DNA from: Streptomyces cellulosae
GTDB lineage: Bacteria > Actinomycetota > Actinomycetes > Streptomycetales > Streptomycetaceae
Assembly: GCF_000721105.1 (NCBI RefSeq)
Contig: NZ_JOEV01000011.1
Location: 1 to 64,000 of the forward strand
Direction: 5' to 3'
Length of the DNA stretch: 64,000 bases
Below are positions 19,690-29,775 of the stretch, in pieces. The notes beneath the pieces are model-generated. The model had not been told where the DNA came from, searched no databases, and worked only from the letters and a program-made list of their open reading frames with translations. Positions within the stretch are counted from its first letter, which is position 1. Each line of letters begins with the position of its first letter. A program made the position numbers and the translations under genes.

Positions 19690-20415
19690 GTCCGCGGGGC
19701 CCACGCCGGCCCGCCGCGCCAGTGCGACGGCGGCCAGGGTGGAGTGGACGCCCAGTTTGCCCAGCACGTTCTGCATATGGGTGCGGACGGTGTGGGGGGA
19801 CAGGAACAGCCGTTCGGCGACCGCCTTGCGGCCGAGGCCGGCGACCATGCAGCGCAGGACCTCCCGCTCGCGCGGGGTCAGCGACTCCACGAGCTGTTCG
19901 CTCTCGGTGCGGTGCTTGCGGGCGGCGGTGAGCTCCCTGAGCACCCCCGTGAGCAGCGCGGGCGGCAGATGGGTCTCGTCGCGCAGCACGCCCCGGATGA
20001 CCGTGAGCAGCCGGGACAGCGAGCAGTCCTTGGCGACCCAGCCGCAGGCCCCGGCCTGCAGGGCGAGCGCGGCCCGCCGGGGGTCGTCCTTCTCGGCGAG
20101 CACGACGGTCCGTACGCCGGGCTGTGCGGAGCGCACCCCGGCGACCAGGGAGATGCCGTCGACGAGGCCGTCCTCGCCGACCTCCTTGACCGGGACCGCG
20201 GGCCGCACGCCCGGCGCGGTGCCGCCCAGGTCGGCGTCGACGAGCAGCACGTCGAAGCGGCGCCCCTCGGCTGCCGCGCGTTCCAGACTGCGCACCGCGG
20301 CCGGGCCGCTGCCTGCCGCGGAGACGTCCACGTCGGGCTCGGCGGCCAGGGCGGCGGCGAGCGACTCGGCGAAGATGCGATGGTCGTCGACGACCAGCAC
20401 TCGGATACGAACCAC
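19648..20415 (-). CDS. NarL/FixJ-type response regulator
   Basis: A 255-residue regulator. The receiver domain begins RIRVLVVDDHRIFAESLAAA and retains the phospho-acceptor position in FDVLLVDADLGG. The C-terminal LuxR-type helix-turn-helix is LTPREREVLRCMVAGLGRKA, then LFLSPHTVRTHMQNVLGKLG. I chose the GTG at 20415 because GAAGGGGG lies just upstream; an earlier start would add residues unrelated to the family. No kinase gene is next to it. The gene overlaps the 3' end of marR by 42 bases on the opposite strand. Confidence 0.88.
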   Translation of the reverse strand: MVRIRVLVVDDHRIFAESLAAALAAEPDVDVSAAGSGPAAVRSLERAAAEGRRFDVLLVDADLGGTAPGVRPAVPVKEVGEDGLVDGISLVAGVRSAQPGVRTVVLAEKDDPRRAALALQAGACGWVAKDCSLSRLLTVIRGVLRDETHLPPALLTGVLRELTAARKHRTESEQLVESLTPREREVLRCMVAGLGRKAVAERLFLSPHTVRTHMQNVLGKLGVHSTLAAVALARRAGVGPADLAGDVVERGGQLA

Positions 20416-20687
20416 GAAACCCCCTTCCCCAGGCTCCTGAAGAGCAGGGGATACCCCAAAAGGCCGGAGAACGACGACGGAGCGCGGGTACGACGCCTGA
20501 GGATGCCACAACCGCACGGCCGCCGCCGTGCAGTAACCGCTACCCCCACATCGGGCGTCGTACCCGGCTGTCTCGCCCCCTGATCAGCACCGGCCCCCAC
20601 CGGTGCTGTTCATCAGAGTACGGGCGGGGGGCTGGAGGGGAAGGAAATTTGCAGAACTGGCTGTCCGACGCGTTTATGGTGAGCCGC

Positions 20688-21131
20688 ATGTTTCGTATCG
20701 AGACAGAAGTCGACAAGGAGCGGCGCGATCTGCTCCGGAATCGGCTGCGGGAGACGAACACCGCCGTCTCTCCCGTCCTGCGCGCCCTGCGCTCCACTCC
20801 CGGCGCGCGCGAGGTTCCCCTCCACGTCTGGGCCCTGGACGGTGCGGGCGCCCTGGCCGGCGGGCTGGTCGGGCACACCTGGGCGACGTGGCTGCATGTG
20901 ACGTATCTGTGGGTCGACGAACGGTACCGGGGCGCGGGGCTCGGCTCGCTGCTGCTGGCCCGGGCGGAGCGGCTGGCCCGCCGGGAGCGGGGCTGCGCGG
21001 CCGTACGTCTGGAGACGTGGGAGTTCCAGGCGCCCCGCTTCTACGAGAAGCGGGGCTACGAGGTGGTGTGCGTGATCCCCGACTATCCGCCGGGGATCAC
21101 GGAGTACACGCTGGTCAAGCGGTGGGGGTGA
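20688..21131 (+). CDS. GNAT-family N-acetyltransferase
   Basis: A 147-residue acetyltransferase. The acetyl-CoA-binding motif A is LWVDERYRGAGLGSLLLARA (R-G-x-G-L-G), followed by VRLETWEFQAPRFYEKRGYE, the typical motif B. The substrate is unknown. The ATG at 20688 is chosen over earlier in-frame starts because GGTGAG lies upstream and homologous proteins begin near F-R-I/V. It stands alone, with an enoyl-CoA hydratase gene convergent 1 base away. Confidence 0.87.
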   Translation: MFRIETEVDKERRDLLRNRLRETNTAVSPVLRALRSTPGAREVPLHVWALDGAGALAGGLVGHTWATWLHVTYLWVDERYRGAGLGSLLLARAERLARRERGCAAVRLETWEFQAPRFYEKRGYEVVCVIPDYPPGITEYTLVKRWG

Positions 21132-21132
21132 G

Positions 21133-21921
21133 TCAGGGCGCCTCGGCCGCCCGGTGGGTCTCGGCCACCACCGCCGCCATCAGTTCCGGGTCGAGGGCGG
21201 CGGGGTCGGCCAGCCTCGTCGCGGCCATGTAGGAGTTGAGGAGTGTCTTCGTGACGCGCAGGGCGGCGGGGGGCCGTCTGGTGAGGGGCTTGGTCCAGGC
21301 CGTGACGGCCGCGTCGAGGTCCTCGGCGGGGACGACCTTGTGCAGGATCGAGAGGGACAGGGCTTCCTGGGCGTCGAAGGCCCGGCCGGTGAGGACGAGT
21401 TCACGGGCGCGCGCGGGGCCGGCCTCGTGGAGGAGCCGGGGCAGCAGGCCGCCCCAGGCCATGGGCAGCCCGAAGGCGAGTTCCGGCAGCCGGAAGCTCG
21501 CGTCCGGGGAGCCGACCCGCAGGTCGCAGGCGAGCGCCAGGGCGAAACCGGCGCCGATCACCTTGCCGTGGACGCGGGCGACGGTGACCGCGGGGTTGTC
21601 GGTGAGGGCCTCGCACACGCGCCGTGCCTTGGTGCCCGAGATCCGCAGGGTGCCGCCCGAGGGGTCCTGGAGCAGGTGCTCGGCGTACTCGGTGCGGTCG
21701 CCGCCGAGGCAGAAGTCGTCACCGGCGCCGGACAGGACGACGACCTGTATCCCGGGGTCCTGGTGGGCGAGGACGGCCCACAGGTCGTCCAGCAGGGTGT
21801 CGGTGACGACGTTGCCCGGCTCAGGGGTGCTGAGCTCGATGGACAGGACAGCGTCCTGCCGGTGGACCCGCAGCGTCTTCAGTGACAGGCCGGGGCGCAG
21901 GAGGGGCGGCAGGGTCGTCAT
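21133..21921 (-). CDS. Enoyl-CoA hydratase/isomerase family protein
   Basis: A 262-residue crotonase-fold protein. The oxyanion-hole segments are visible as GAGDDFCLGGDRTEYAEHL and VARVHGKVIGAGFALALACD, followed by FRLPELAFGLPMAWGGLLPR. The position of the usual first catalytic Glu is occupied within the LPMAWGG stretch by hydrophobic residues, so hydratase activity is uncertain and an isomerase-like or other reaction is possible. Its proposed ATG lies 101 bases inside the end of the CYP154-like gene, an unusually long same-strand overlap. No better start exists downstream. This gene may be a further member of the conservon operon. Confidence 0.8.
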   Translation of the reverse strand: MTTLPPLLRPGLSLKTLRVHRQDAVLSIELSTPEPGNVVTDTLLDDLWAVLAHQDPGIQVVVLSGAGDDFCLGGDRTEYAEHLLQDPSGGTLRISGTKARRVCEALTDNPAVTVARVHGKVIGAGFALALACDLRVGSPDASFRLPELAFGLPMAWGGLLPRLLHEAGPARARELVLTGRAFDAQEALSLSILHKVVPAEDLDAAVTAWTKPLTRRPPAALRVTKTLLNSYMAATRLADPAALDPELMAAVVAETHRAAEAP

Positions 21922-23182
21922 CTGTGGTCACTTTCAGGGAGGTCACACGGCGGAACACCATGCGGGGCGCGTAGACGGGGGCGGACACCGGGCGCAGAGT
22001 CACGAAACGATTCAGCAGCTCGGTCAGGAGCGTACGGCCTTCGAGCCGGGCCAGGGCCGCTCCCAGGCAGTAGTGGATCCCTCCGCCGAAGGTCATGTGG
22101 CTGCCGCCGCGAAGGATGTCGAAGTGTTCCGGGTTCTCGTTGCGCCGCGGGTCGTGGGCGGCCGCGCCGTACATGACGTGGACCATCTGGTCCTTGGCTA
22201 TGGGGGTGCCGGCCAGGACGGTGTCGTCGGCGGCGATGCGGGTGTTGATGTGCACCGGGGGGTCGTAACGCAGGGCTTCCTCGACGGCGTCGTCGACGTG
22301 CTCGGGATGTCTGCGCAGCCATTGCCACTGGTCCTCGTCGCGGGTCAGGAACCAGACGGCGGTGGCCATCAGGGTCGCCGAGGTCTCCAGCGAGGCGATG
22401 GTGATGAACATGACCAGGTCGTAGACGGTCCGGTCGGCGGCGGCCGGGTCGTCGGGGAACTGCTCGTCCCAGTACCGGATCCAGTCGGAGACCACGTCGT
22501 CACCGGGGTGGGCGCGGCGTTCGGCGATGAGTGCGGTGAAGAACTCCCGCATCTCCACGGTCGCCTGGGTGGAGACCGCCAGCTCGCTCTTGGTGGGCAG
22601 GAGTTCCTGGGAGTGGACCTGCCGGTGGGTGAAGTCGAGGATGTGCGCGTGGTGGTGCGCGGGGATGTCGAGCCACTCTCCGACGGTGAGGACCGGCAGC
22701 TGGTCACCGACGACGGTGACGAAGTCGGCCTCACCGCCGTCACGTATTCGCTCGGCCAGCTCGTCCACGATCCGCCGGGCGTGCTCCGCGATGCGGGGTG
22801 CCAGCGAGTCGAGGGTGTTCCGGTCGAAGAGGTTGCCGAGGCTGCGGCGCTGACACGTGTGGGTCGGCGCGTTGAGACGGAACAGGGCCCGGCTCATCGC
22901 CTCGACGGCGGGTGCCTGCCAACGTTCGGGGTTGGGCTGACGTTCCTGCCAGGCGAAGTCCGGCACCAGCCAGTTCCTGCCGCGCAGGACCTGGTTGCAG
23001 GCGTCGTATCCGGTGACCAGGTAGCCGCCCCAGGGAGCGGGCACGACGTCGCCGAGGGCGCGAAGTCGGTCCCACACGGGCAGGGGGTTGCTCTGGCCTT
23101 CGGGAGAACGCAGGCGCCGGAGAAGGGAGATGACGGCTCGTCGGTCAGTGGTGGTGCCGCTTATGTCGCCAACGGCGGTCAC
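21821..23182 (-). CDS. Cytochrome P450, CYP154-like, conservon-associated
   Basis: A 453-residue soluble P450. The heme-binding loop is FGGGIHYCLGAALARLEG, the K-helix ExxR motif is EEALRYDPP, and the I-helix reads ITIASLETSATLM, so the usual A-G-x-D/E-T is partly changed (A-S-L-E-T). The tail ends GRCPVHR, as in many Streptomyces P450s of conservons. The GTG at 23182 has AAAGGAG. It follows the CYP157-like gene by 140 bases on the same strand. CYP157/CYP154 pairs at the end of conservons are well known in Streptomyces; substrates are mostly unknown. Confidence 0.88.
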   Translation of the reverse strand: MTAVGDISGTTTDRRAVISLLRRLRSPEGQSNPLPVWDRLRALGDVVPAPWGGYLVTGYDACNQVLRGRNWLVPDFAWQERQPNPERWQAPAVEAMSRALFRLNAPTHTCQRRSLGNLFDRNTLDSLAPRIAEHARRIVDELAERIRDGGEADFVTVVGDQLPVLTVGEWLDIPAHHHAHILDFTHRQVHSQELLPTKSELAVSTQATVEMREFFTALIAERRAHPGDDVVSDWIRYWDEQFPDDPAAADRTVYDLVMFITIASLETSATLMATAVWFLTRDEDQWQWLRRHPEHVDDAVEEALRYDPPVHINTRIAADDTVLAGTPIAKDQMVHVMYGAAAHDPRRNENPEHFDILRGGSHMTFGGGIHYCLGAALARLEGRTLLTELLNRFVTLRPVSAPVYAPRMVFRRVTSLKVTTDDDPAAPPAPRPVTEDAAGPPAGRCPVHRAQHP

Positions 23183-23322
23183 GCGGAGCTCCTTTGTAGC
23201 TGGCGTTACCGTTACTGGCGGAATCTACCCTTCCCCTCTCCGGCGTCATGCGCCTGTATGTGTTGCTCCCATCACATGCGGTGTCGCGGATCCGTGCCAG
23301 GGCGTGGTGCTCCGGTGGCGTG

Positions 23323-24672
23323 TCAGACGCGGAACAGGTCGACCAGAGTGCTCCAGAAACCCCGCTTCGGCGCCGGCTGACCCTGCCGCTCCGGCTCGGC
23401 GGCGGGCGCGCCGGGCTGTTCGGCCGGCGGCAGCGGGGCCGCGGTCTGCAGCGCCGCCACCATGCGGGTGGCCGGGGTCGGGCTGAACCGTACGGGCAGG
23501 GCCGCCAGCGCGTGCTGGAACGGGCCCGGACGCCACTGCAGTTGCTCGTCCGGCACGGTCAGGGCGAGGTCGGGCAGCGCGTTGAGGATCCGCTCGATCG
23601 CGGTGATGGCGATGACCAGGGCCGGGTCCTTCGCCGGGCAGGAGTGCGGGCCCGCCCCCCACGCGAGGTGGGCGCCCTTGTTGTGGGACTCCCGGGCCTC
23701 CTTGAGGGCGGGATCGCTGTTGGCGCCGGCGAAGCTGATGACGACCGGTGAGTTCGCCTCGGCGATCACTCCGCCGAGGTCGACGTCCCGCACCGGGAAG
23801 TGCGCGGCGTAGTTGGCGATGGGCGGGTTGTGCCACAGGACGTGGTCGATGGCCTCCTCGATCAGCATGCCGGAGCCGCCCGAGCCCTCCTTCGACAGCA
23901 GCAGGTGCAGGGCGTGGCCGATGAGGTTGCGCTGCGGTTCGAAGCCGGCGCCCATCAGCATGACCAGCTGGTCCTTGAGCTCCTCGTCGGTCAGGCCCGC
24001 GGGGTGCTGGATGAGCCAAGAGGTGACGTCGTCGGCGGGCTGCCGGCGCTTGATGGAGATCAGCCGCATGAGGCTCGCGGTGAGTTCCGCGTTGGCGCGC
24101 TGGACGTCGATGCCGTCGAAGAGGGCGCCCAGCGAGCTGGTGAGGGTGTCGCCGATGTCGGCGGGGCAGCCGAAGAGCTTGTTGAACAGCAGCAGCGGCA
24201 GCATCTTGGCGTAGTCGTTGATCAGGTCGGCGCGGCCGCGTTCGCTGAACTGGTCGATGAGGAAGTCGGCGATCGGTTCGACGTCCCGGCGCAGCCGCGT
24301 CATGTTGAGCCGGTCGAAGGTCGCGGTGACCGCCTGGCGCAGCCTGAGGTGCACGGCGCCGTCGGTGAACAGGCAGTTGGGCCGGTAGGCCATCATCGCC
24401 AGGATGGGGCTGTCGAGGGGGACGCGGCCCTCGTTCAGCGCCTTCCAGCGTCGGGAGTCGCGGGCGAACAGGGACGGGTTCTGCAGCACCCTGAGGGCCG
24501 TCTCGTGTTCGACGACCAGGGTGGCGTCCACGCCCGGCGCGAGTTCCACGGGGCCCGCGGGGCCGTGCGCGCGGACCCGGTCGTAGATCTGCTGCGGGTC
24601 GGCGGTGAAGGTGCCGTCGAACATGGGGCATCTGGCGCCGTCGGAGGCGGCGGGCGAGTGGGGAGTGTCCAC
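23323..24672 (-). CDS. Cytochrome P450, CYP157-like (no ExxR), conservon-associated
   Basis: A 449-residue P450. The heme loop is WGAGPHSCPAKDPALVIA, with the ligand Cys but an altered surrounding. At the K-helix, where nearly all P450s have E-x-x-R, this protein reads IEEAIDHVLWHNPPI, lacking both the Glu and the Arg at the expected places. Loss of ExxR is a documented trait of CYP157 enzymes. The GTG at 24672 follows AAAGGAC. It is 53 bases downstream of cvnD in the same operon. The C-terminal 40 residues are Pro/Ala-rich and end FWSTLVDLFRV. Confidence 0.88.
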   Translation of the reverse strand: MDTPHSPAASDGARCPMFDGTFTADPQQIYDRVRAHGPAGPVELAPGVDATLVVEHETALRVLQNPSLFARDSRRWKALNEGRVPLDSPILAMMAYRPNCLFTDGAVHLRLRQAVTATFDRLNMTRLRRDVEPIADFLIDQFSERGRADLINDYAKMLPLLLFNKLFGCPADIGDTLTSSLGALFDGIDVQRANAELTASLMRLISIKRRQPADDVTSWLIQHPAGLTDEELKDQLVMLMGAGFEPQRNLIGHALHLLLSKEGSGGSGMLIEEAIDHVLWHNPPIANYAAHFPVRDVDLGGVIAEANSPVVISFAGANSDPALKEARESHNKGAHLAWGAGPHSCPAKDPALVIAITAIERILNALPDLALTVPDEQLQWRPGPFQHALAALPVRFSPTPATRMVAALQTAAPLPPAEQPGAPAAEPERQGQPAPKRGFWSTLVDLFRV

Positions 24673-24725
24673 GGGGGAGTCCTTTGCGGGCCGGGGCCTC
24701 GCGGCCCGGCCAGGGAGGGAGTGGA

Positions 24726-25349
24726 TCAGGCCGCGCGATCGAGCAGGTGGCGGACCAGGGCGATCAACGCGTTCGCGGACGACCGCTGGTCGCGGGCGTC
24801 GCAGTAGACGACAGGGGTGTCGGGCAGCAGGTCGAGGGCCTCGCGGATCTCCGCCTCGTCGAAGTGCTGCTCGTCGAAGCTGTTGACGGCGATGGCGTAC
24901 TCGAGCCCGTACTCGTCGATCAGGTCGATGACGGGGAACGTCTCCTCCAGCCGGGCCGGGTCGACGAGCAGCAGCGCGCCGAGCGCGCCGCGGGCCATGT
25001 CCTCCCACAGCTGCATGAAGCGCTGCTGTCCGGGCGTGCCGAACAGGTAGAGCACGAGTTCCTCGGTCAGGGTCAGCCGGCCGAAGTCCAGGGCCACGGT
25101 GGTGGTCACCTTGTCCGGTACGCCCCGCAGGTCGTCCACCTGTACGGACGCCTGCGTCATCTTCTCCTCGGTGCGCAGCGGCGTGATCTCCGACAGCGAG
25201 CCGATGAAGGTGGTCTTGCCCACCGCGAAATGACCCACGACCAGGATCTTCGCCGCGGTGGTCACTGCGTCGGAGACGTAGATCGTGCCGTTCGCAGTCG
25301 TCCCGGACGCTGTCCTGGGCGTCTCAGACGATGAGGGTTTCGAGTCCAT
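24726..25349 (-). CDS. cvnD: CvnD-type conservon GTPase
   Basis: A 207-residue small GTPase-like protein. The P-loop is VGHFAVGKTTFIGSLSEI, switch region LDFGRLTLTEELVLYLFGTP includes the D-x-x-G equivalent GTPGQQRF, and the guanine-specificity region is AIAVNSFDE (N-S-F-D in place of N-K-x-D). Conservon GTPases are thought to act with CvnABC in a membrane complex reminiscent of eukaryotic G-protein signalling that influences development and antibiotic production. The ATG at 25349 lies 26 bases inside the end of cvnC. Confidence 0.92.
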   Translation of the reverse strand: MDSKPSSSETPRTASGTTANGTIYVSDAVTTAAKILVVGHFAVGKTTFIGSLSEITPLRTEEKMTQASVQVDDLRGVPDKVTTTVALDFGRLTLTEELVLYLFGTPGQQRFMQLWEDMARGALGALLLVDPARLEETFPVIDLIDEYGLEYAIAVNSFDEQHFDEAEIREALDLLPDTPVVYCDARDQRSSANALIALVRHLLDRAA

Positions 25350-25698
25350 GCAGAACCTTCTCGAGGGTCTCTCGGTCAGCGAGCTGGGCGCGGGTGGGTT
25401 CGGAGCGGCGCAGCAGGTGGCCCTGTTCGAATAAATCCGTCAGCAGCAGCCGGGCCACGCCCACCGGCAGCGAGAGGTGACCGGCCACTTCCGCCACGGA
25501 CAGGTAGCCGCCCCCGCACAGCTCCCAGATGGCCCGGACCTCGGGGCCGGCGCCGAGCGGCAGTTCACGGTCGGGGGCCAGGGTGACCAGGGTGTGCAGC
25601 GCCAGGTCGTCCGCCGACGGCAGCCTGCGCCCGCCGGTGATGACATAGGAACGGACGAAGTCGCTGGTGACCGGAGCTTCTTCGCCGGGACCGTTCAT
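25324..25698 (-). CDS. cvnC: CvnC-type DUF742 protein
   Basis: A 124-residue DUF742 protein. The family pattern is VRSYVITGGRRLPSADDLAL, a winged-helix-like middle (ICELCGGGYLSVAEVAGHLSLPVGVARLLL with small changes), and the C-terminal ADRETLEKVLHGLETLIV. It belongs to the conservon core cvnA-B-C-D and overlaps both neighbours by a few bases, which shows tight translational coupling. Its biochemical role is not known; it may link the roadblock protein and the GTPase. Confidence 0.92.
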   Translation of the reverse strand: MNGPGEEAPVTSDFVRSYVITGGRRLPSADDLALHTLVTLAPDRELPLGAGPEVRAIWELCGGGYLSVAEVAGHLSLPVGVARLLLTDLFEQGHLLRRSEPTRAQLADRETLEKVLHGLETLIV

Positions 25699-26096
25699 GC
25701 GTCGGCCCCGGCGTTCAGTCGGGGCGCCGCGCTCATCGCCTCGCGCAGCGCGCTCACGGTCTTCTGCATCCGGAAGGACATGGCTTCCATGTCGACGTCC
25801 AGTGCCGCCGATACGGCGAGATAGGCGCCGCTGCCCGCGGCGACGAGGAAGATCCAGCCGCCGTCGAACTCGACCAGCGTCTGCTTCCAGAGCCCCTGTC
25901 CCCCGCCCACGAAACCGGCCACGGCCCGGCACAGGGACTGGATGGAACTCATCGCGGCCGCGTTCTTCTCCGCCTCGTCACGGCTGATGTCGTCCGAACG
26001 CTGCATCAGCAGGCCGTCGGCGGAGACAAGGATCGCATGGCGGGCCCCGCGCACCTCGAGCACGCCGTTCAGCACCCACGACAGGTCGGGATTCAC
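25695..26096 (-). CDS. cvnB: CvnB-type roadblock/LC7 protein
   Basis: A 133-residue roadblock/LC7 domain protein: LSWVLNGVLEVRGARHAILV, then SADGLLMQRSDDISRDEAEK, and GWIFLVAAGSGAYLAVSAAL near the C-terminus. Roadblock proteins regulate small GTPases, which fits with cvnD downstream. The GTG start overlaps the cvnA stop codon (GTGA). Confidence 0.93.
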   Translation of the reverse strand: MNPDLSWVLNGVLEVRGARHAILVSADGLLMQRSDDISRDEAEKNAAAMSSIQSLCRAVAGFVGGGQGLWKQTLVEFDGGWIFLVAAGSGAYLAVSAALDVDMEAMSFRMQKTVSALREAMSAAPRLNAGADA

Positions 26097-27307
26097 TGGT
26101 TCTGAGATCCTTCCGTGTTGTTCGAGACCCGGCCGAGGTGCGTTCCACGGGCGAACGCACCGATACGTGACGCCGTCACTTCGCTGGTGCTGTCCCCGTC
26201 GCTCTCGGACCGGGCGGGTGCCGCCCCGTCGAGTTGGGGAACCACCGAGACGGGCCTGTTGCGCCGCCTGCGCCGGGGCAGACCACCCGGCGTGGTGCCG
26301 ACGACCAGCGCCGGACCGGGGGCGGGCACCGCGGCGCGGGGCCGCTCGCGCTGCTCGTCGTCGGCCGGGTGGTCGTCCTGCGAGGCGGCGGGCTGGGGGG
26401 CGTCAGTGGTCAAGAGGCCCTCCGGCACACGGATCACGGCGCGCACTCCGCCGTAGGGGGAGACCGAGTCGACGGACACCGAGAACCCGTAACGGGCGGC
26501 GAGCATCCCGCACACGGCGAAGCCGAACTTGGGCGGGTCGCCGAGCCCGGTGATGTCGACGGTGCTGTCGGGCGACAGCAGGGTGGCGGCGCGGGACTTG
26601 GTCTCCTGGCTCATGCCGACACCGGCGTCGTCGACCACCAGGCACACACCGGACGGCACGGCCAGGATGTTGATCTCCACCGGGGACTGGGGCGCGCTGT
26701 ACTTGGTCGCGTTGTCCAGGAGCTCGGCGAGGACGACGGCGACCGGTTCTACGGCCTTTCCGGTGATGGAGATGTTGACCTGGGCGTTGACCCGGACCCG
26801 GTTGAAGTCCTTGATCCGGCCCTGGGCGCTGCGGGCCACGTCGTACACGGAGGCGCTCGCGTCGCGCCGTCCGAGCCAGCCGCCGCACAGGACCGAGATG
26901 CCCTTGGTACGGCGGCTGAACTGGCTGCTGGTGTGGTCGACCAGCATCAGGTCGGCCAGCACACCGGAGTCGTCGCCGTACTCCTTCTGCAGGTTGTCCA
27001 GGAGCACCTGCTGCTCCTCGGCGAGGGACTGCAGGGTGCCCATCGCCGACTTGAGGACGGACTTGGTGGCCGACTCCGCGTCCGCCCGGACCTCCGCGAG
27101 GTCCTCGATGTGCCGGGAGGAGAGGGTTTCGTAGCCCGTCTGCACCTGGCGGAGCTGGCCCTGTACGGCCACCAGGTTGCTCTGAAGGTTGTCGTTGTTG
27201 CGGCGGAGAGCCATGTTGGTTCTCCGCGCGCGCATCACTGCGAAGGCCGCAGCGACGACCACGATGAGCAGGATCCACACCAACGGATCCTGGATGAATG
27301 ACGTCAT
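26093..27307 (-). CDS. cvnA: CvnA-type conservon sensor kinase-like protein
   Basis: A 404-residue protein. A single transmembrane helix is near the N-terminus (LVWILLIVVVAAAFAVMRAR), followed by a coiled coil (residues about 30-100). A GHKL ATPase domain shows LAELLDNATKYSAPQSPVEI (N box), VVDDAGVGMSQETK (G1 box) and the later GLGDPPKFGFAVCGMLA region. A disordered Pro/Arg-rich tail follows. I see no clear phospho-acceptor His box, as is usual for CvnA. It heads the conservon operon cvnA-B-C-D-CYP157-CYP154. The ATG at 27307 follows GAGAG. Confidence 0.92.
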   Translation of the reverse strand: MTSFIQDPLVWILLIVVVAAAFAVMRARRTNMALRRNNDNLQSNLVAVQGQLRQVQTGYETLSSRHIEDLAEVRADAESATKSVLKSAMGTLQSLAEEQQVLLDNLQKEYGDDSGVLADLMLVDHTSSQFSRRTKGISVLCGGWLGRRDASASVYDVARSAQGRIKDFNRVRVNAQVNISITGKAVEPVAVVLAELLDNATKYSAPQSPVEINILAVPSGVCLVVDDAGVGMSQETKSRAATLLSPDSTVDITGLGDPPKFGFAVCGMLAARYGFSVSVDSVSPYGGVRAVIRVPEGLLTTDAPQPAASQDDHPADDEQRERPRAAVPAPGPALVVGTTPGGLPRRRRRNRPVSVVPQLDGAAPARSESDGDSTSEVTASRIGAFARGTHLGRVSNNTEGSQNQ

Positions 27308-27429
27308 GAGACTCTCTTCAAGTCGCCTCGCGCCGGGGGCCAGAGCAACAGCCACTCCTTCGCGATGGGGCCCTAGAGACTGTCCCCCGTGCGCGCCATG
27401 ACGCGCCGTCAGCCTGCTGAAAAGTCCGT

Positions 27430-27456
27430 TGATCGTAGCAGTAGCACCAATGTCAA
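27430..27456 (-). promoter_or_regulatory. Candidate promoter upstream of the conservon operon
   Basis: Reading the minus strand, TTGACA (27456-27451) is a perfect -35-like hexamer. Loose -10 candidates around TACGAT/GATCAA follow 14-16 bases later, so the pair is imperfect. It stands about 125 bases upstream of cvnA. The surrounding spacer 27308-27557 shows no gene. Confidence 0.35.
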
Positions 27457-27557
27457 CAGGCGCCCCAGACCGACCATTTGACGACCTTCACAAAGACCAC
27501 CCGTGCGCGTCGACGTTCCGTCGTCTCCCTTGACAGGTGTCAACTCCGTTGAACAGA

Positions 27558-27597
27558 CGTCAGCCCCGCGCTCGGTCGGCAGAGCACGGGGCTGACG
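27558..27597 (-). terminator. Terminator after galK
   Basis: An 11-bp perfect stem, CGTCAGCCCCG (27558-27568) with CGGGGCTGACG (27587-27597), is extended inside the loop by GCTC/GAGC. It lies 14 bases beyond the galK stop codon and should end the gal operon. Confidence 0.85.
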
Positions 27598-27611
27598 GAT
27601 GCGTACGGGGC

Positions 27612-28775
<1,164 letters not shown>

Positions 28776-28809
28776 TGCCCTGGCCCTGACCTTTCCGTAC
28801 CTCTGGTGG

Positions 28810-29775
28810 TTACTGGTTGCCGCGCCGCTGCGCGAAGTCCCACGCGTCCGCGACGATCCCCGCGAGGTCCGCTCGGGACGGGTTCCAGCCCAGCTTCTCG
28901 CGCGCGGCCTCGGCCGACGCCACCAGGACCGCCGGGTCGCCGCCCCGGCGGGGGGCCACCACCTCGGGGATCGGGTGGCCGGTGACCCGGCGGACGGTCT
29001 CGATGACCTCGCGGACGGAGAAGCCGTTGCCGTTGCCGAGGTTGCAGATCAGGTGCTCGCCCGGGGTGGCGGCCTCGACCGCCAGCAGGTGCGCCTCGGC
29101 CAGGTCGGCGACGTGGATGTAGTCGCGCACGCAGGTGCCGTCCGGCGTCGGGTAGTCGTCGCCGAAGACGGAGATGGCGTCCCGCCGCCCCTGCGCGACC
29201 TGGAGCACCAGCGGGATCAGGTGCGACTCGGGATCATGCCGCTCGCCGTACGCGCCGTACGCCCCCGCCACGTTGAAGTACCGCAGCGACACGGCACCCA
29301 GCCCGTGGGCCGCCGCCTCGCCGGTGATCATGTGGTCGACGGCGAGCTTCGAGGCACCGTACGGATTGGTCGGCCGCGTCGGCGCCGACTCCACGATCGG
29401 CACCTCGGCCGGCTCACCGTAGGTGGCGGCCGTGGACGAGAAGACCAGCCTGCGCACCCCGGCCTCGCGCATGGCACCGAGCAGTGCCATCGTGCCGCCG
29501 ACGTTGTTCTCCCAGTACTTCTCGGGCTTCACGACCGACTCGCCGACCTGGGAGAAGGCGGCGAAGTGCAGCACGCCGTCGAAGGAGGAGTCCAGCCACT
29601 TGCCGGCGTCCCGGATGTCGCCCTCCACGAACGAGGCCCCGGCCGGCACGCCCTCGCGGAAGCCGGTGGACAGGTTGTCGAGGACGACGACCTCGTGCCC
29701 CGCCTCCAGCAGATGCTGGGCGACGACACTTCCGACGTACCCCGCACCGCCCGTGACCAGATACTTCCCGCTCAT
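28810..29775 (-). CDS. galE: UDP-glucose 4-epimerase
   Basis: A 321-residue short-chain dehydrogenase-type epimerase interconverting UDP-galactose and UDP-glucose. The NAD-binding loop is [20 protein letters not shown]. The active site has the S-S-T-A segment [20 protein letters not shown] and the Y-x-x-x-K of [14 protein letters not shown]. The ATG overlaps the galT stop (ATGA), which shows translational coupling. Confidence 0.96.
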   Translation of the reverse strand: MSGKYLVTGGAGYVGSVVAQHLLEAGHEVVVLDNLSTGFREGVPAGASFVEGDIRDAGKWLDSSFDGVLHFAAFSQVGESVVKPEKYWENNVGGTMALLGAMREAGVRRLVFSSTAATYGEPAEVPIVESAPTRPTNPYGASKLAVDHMITGEAAAHGLGAVSLRYFNVAGAYGAYGERHDPESHLIPLVLQVAQGRRDAISVFGDDYPTPDGTCVRDYIHVADLAEAHLLAVEAATPGEHLICNLGNGNGFSVREVIETVRRVTGHPIPEVVAPRRGGDPAVLVASAEAAREKLGWNPSRADLAGIVADAWDFAQRRGNQ

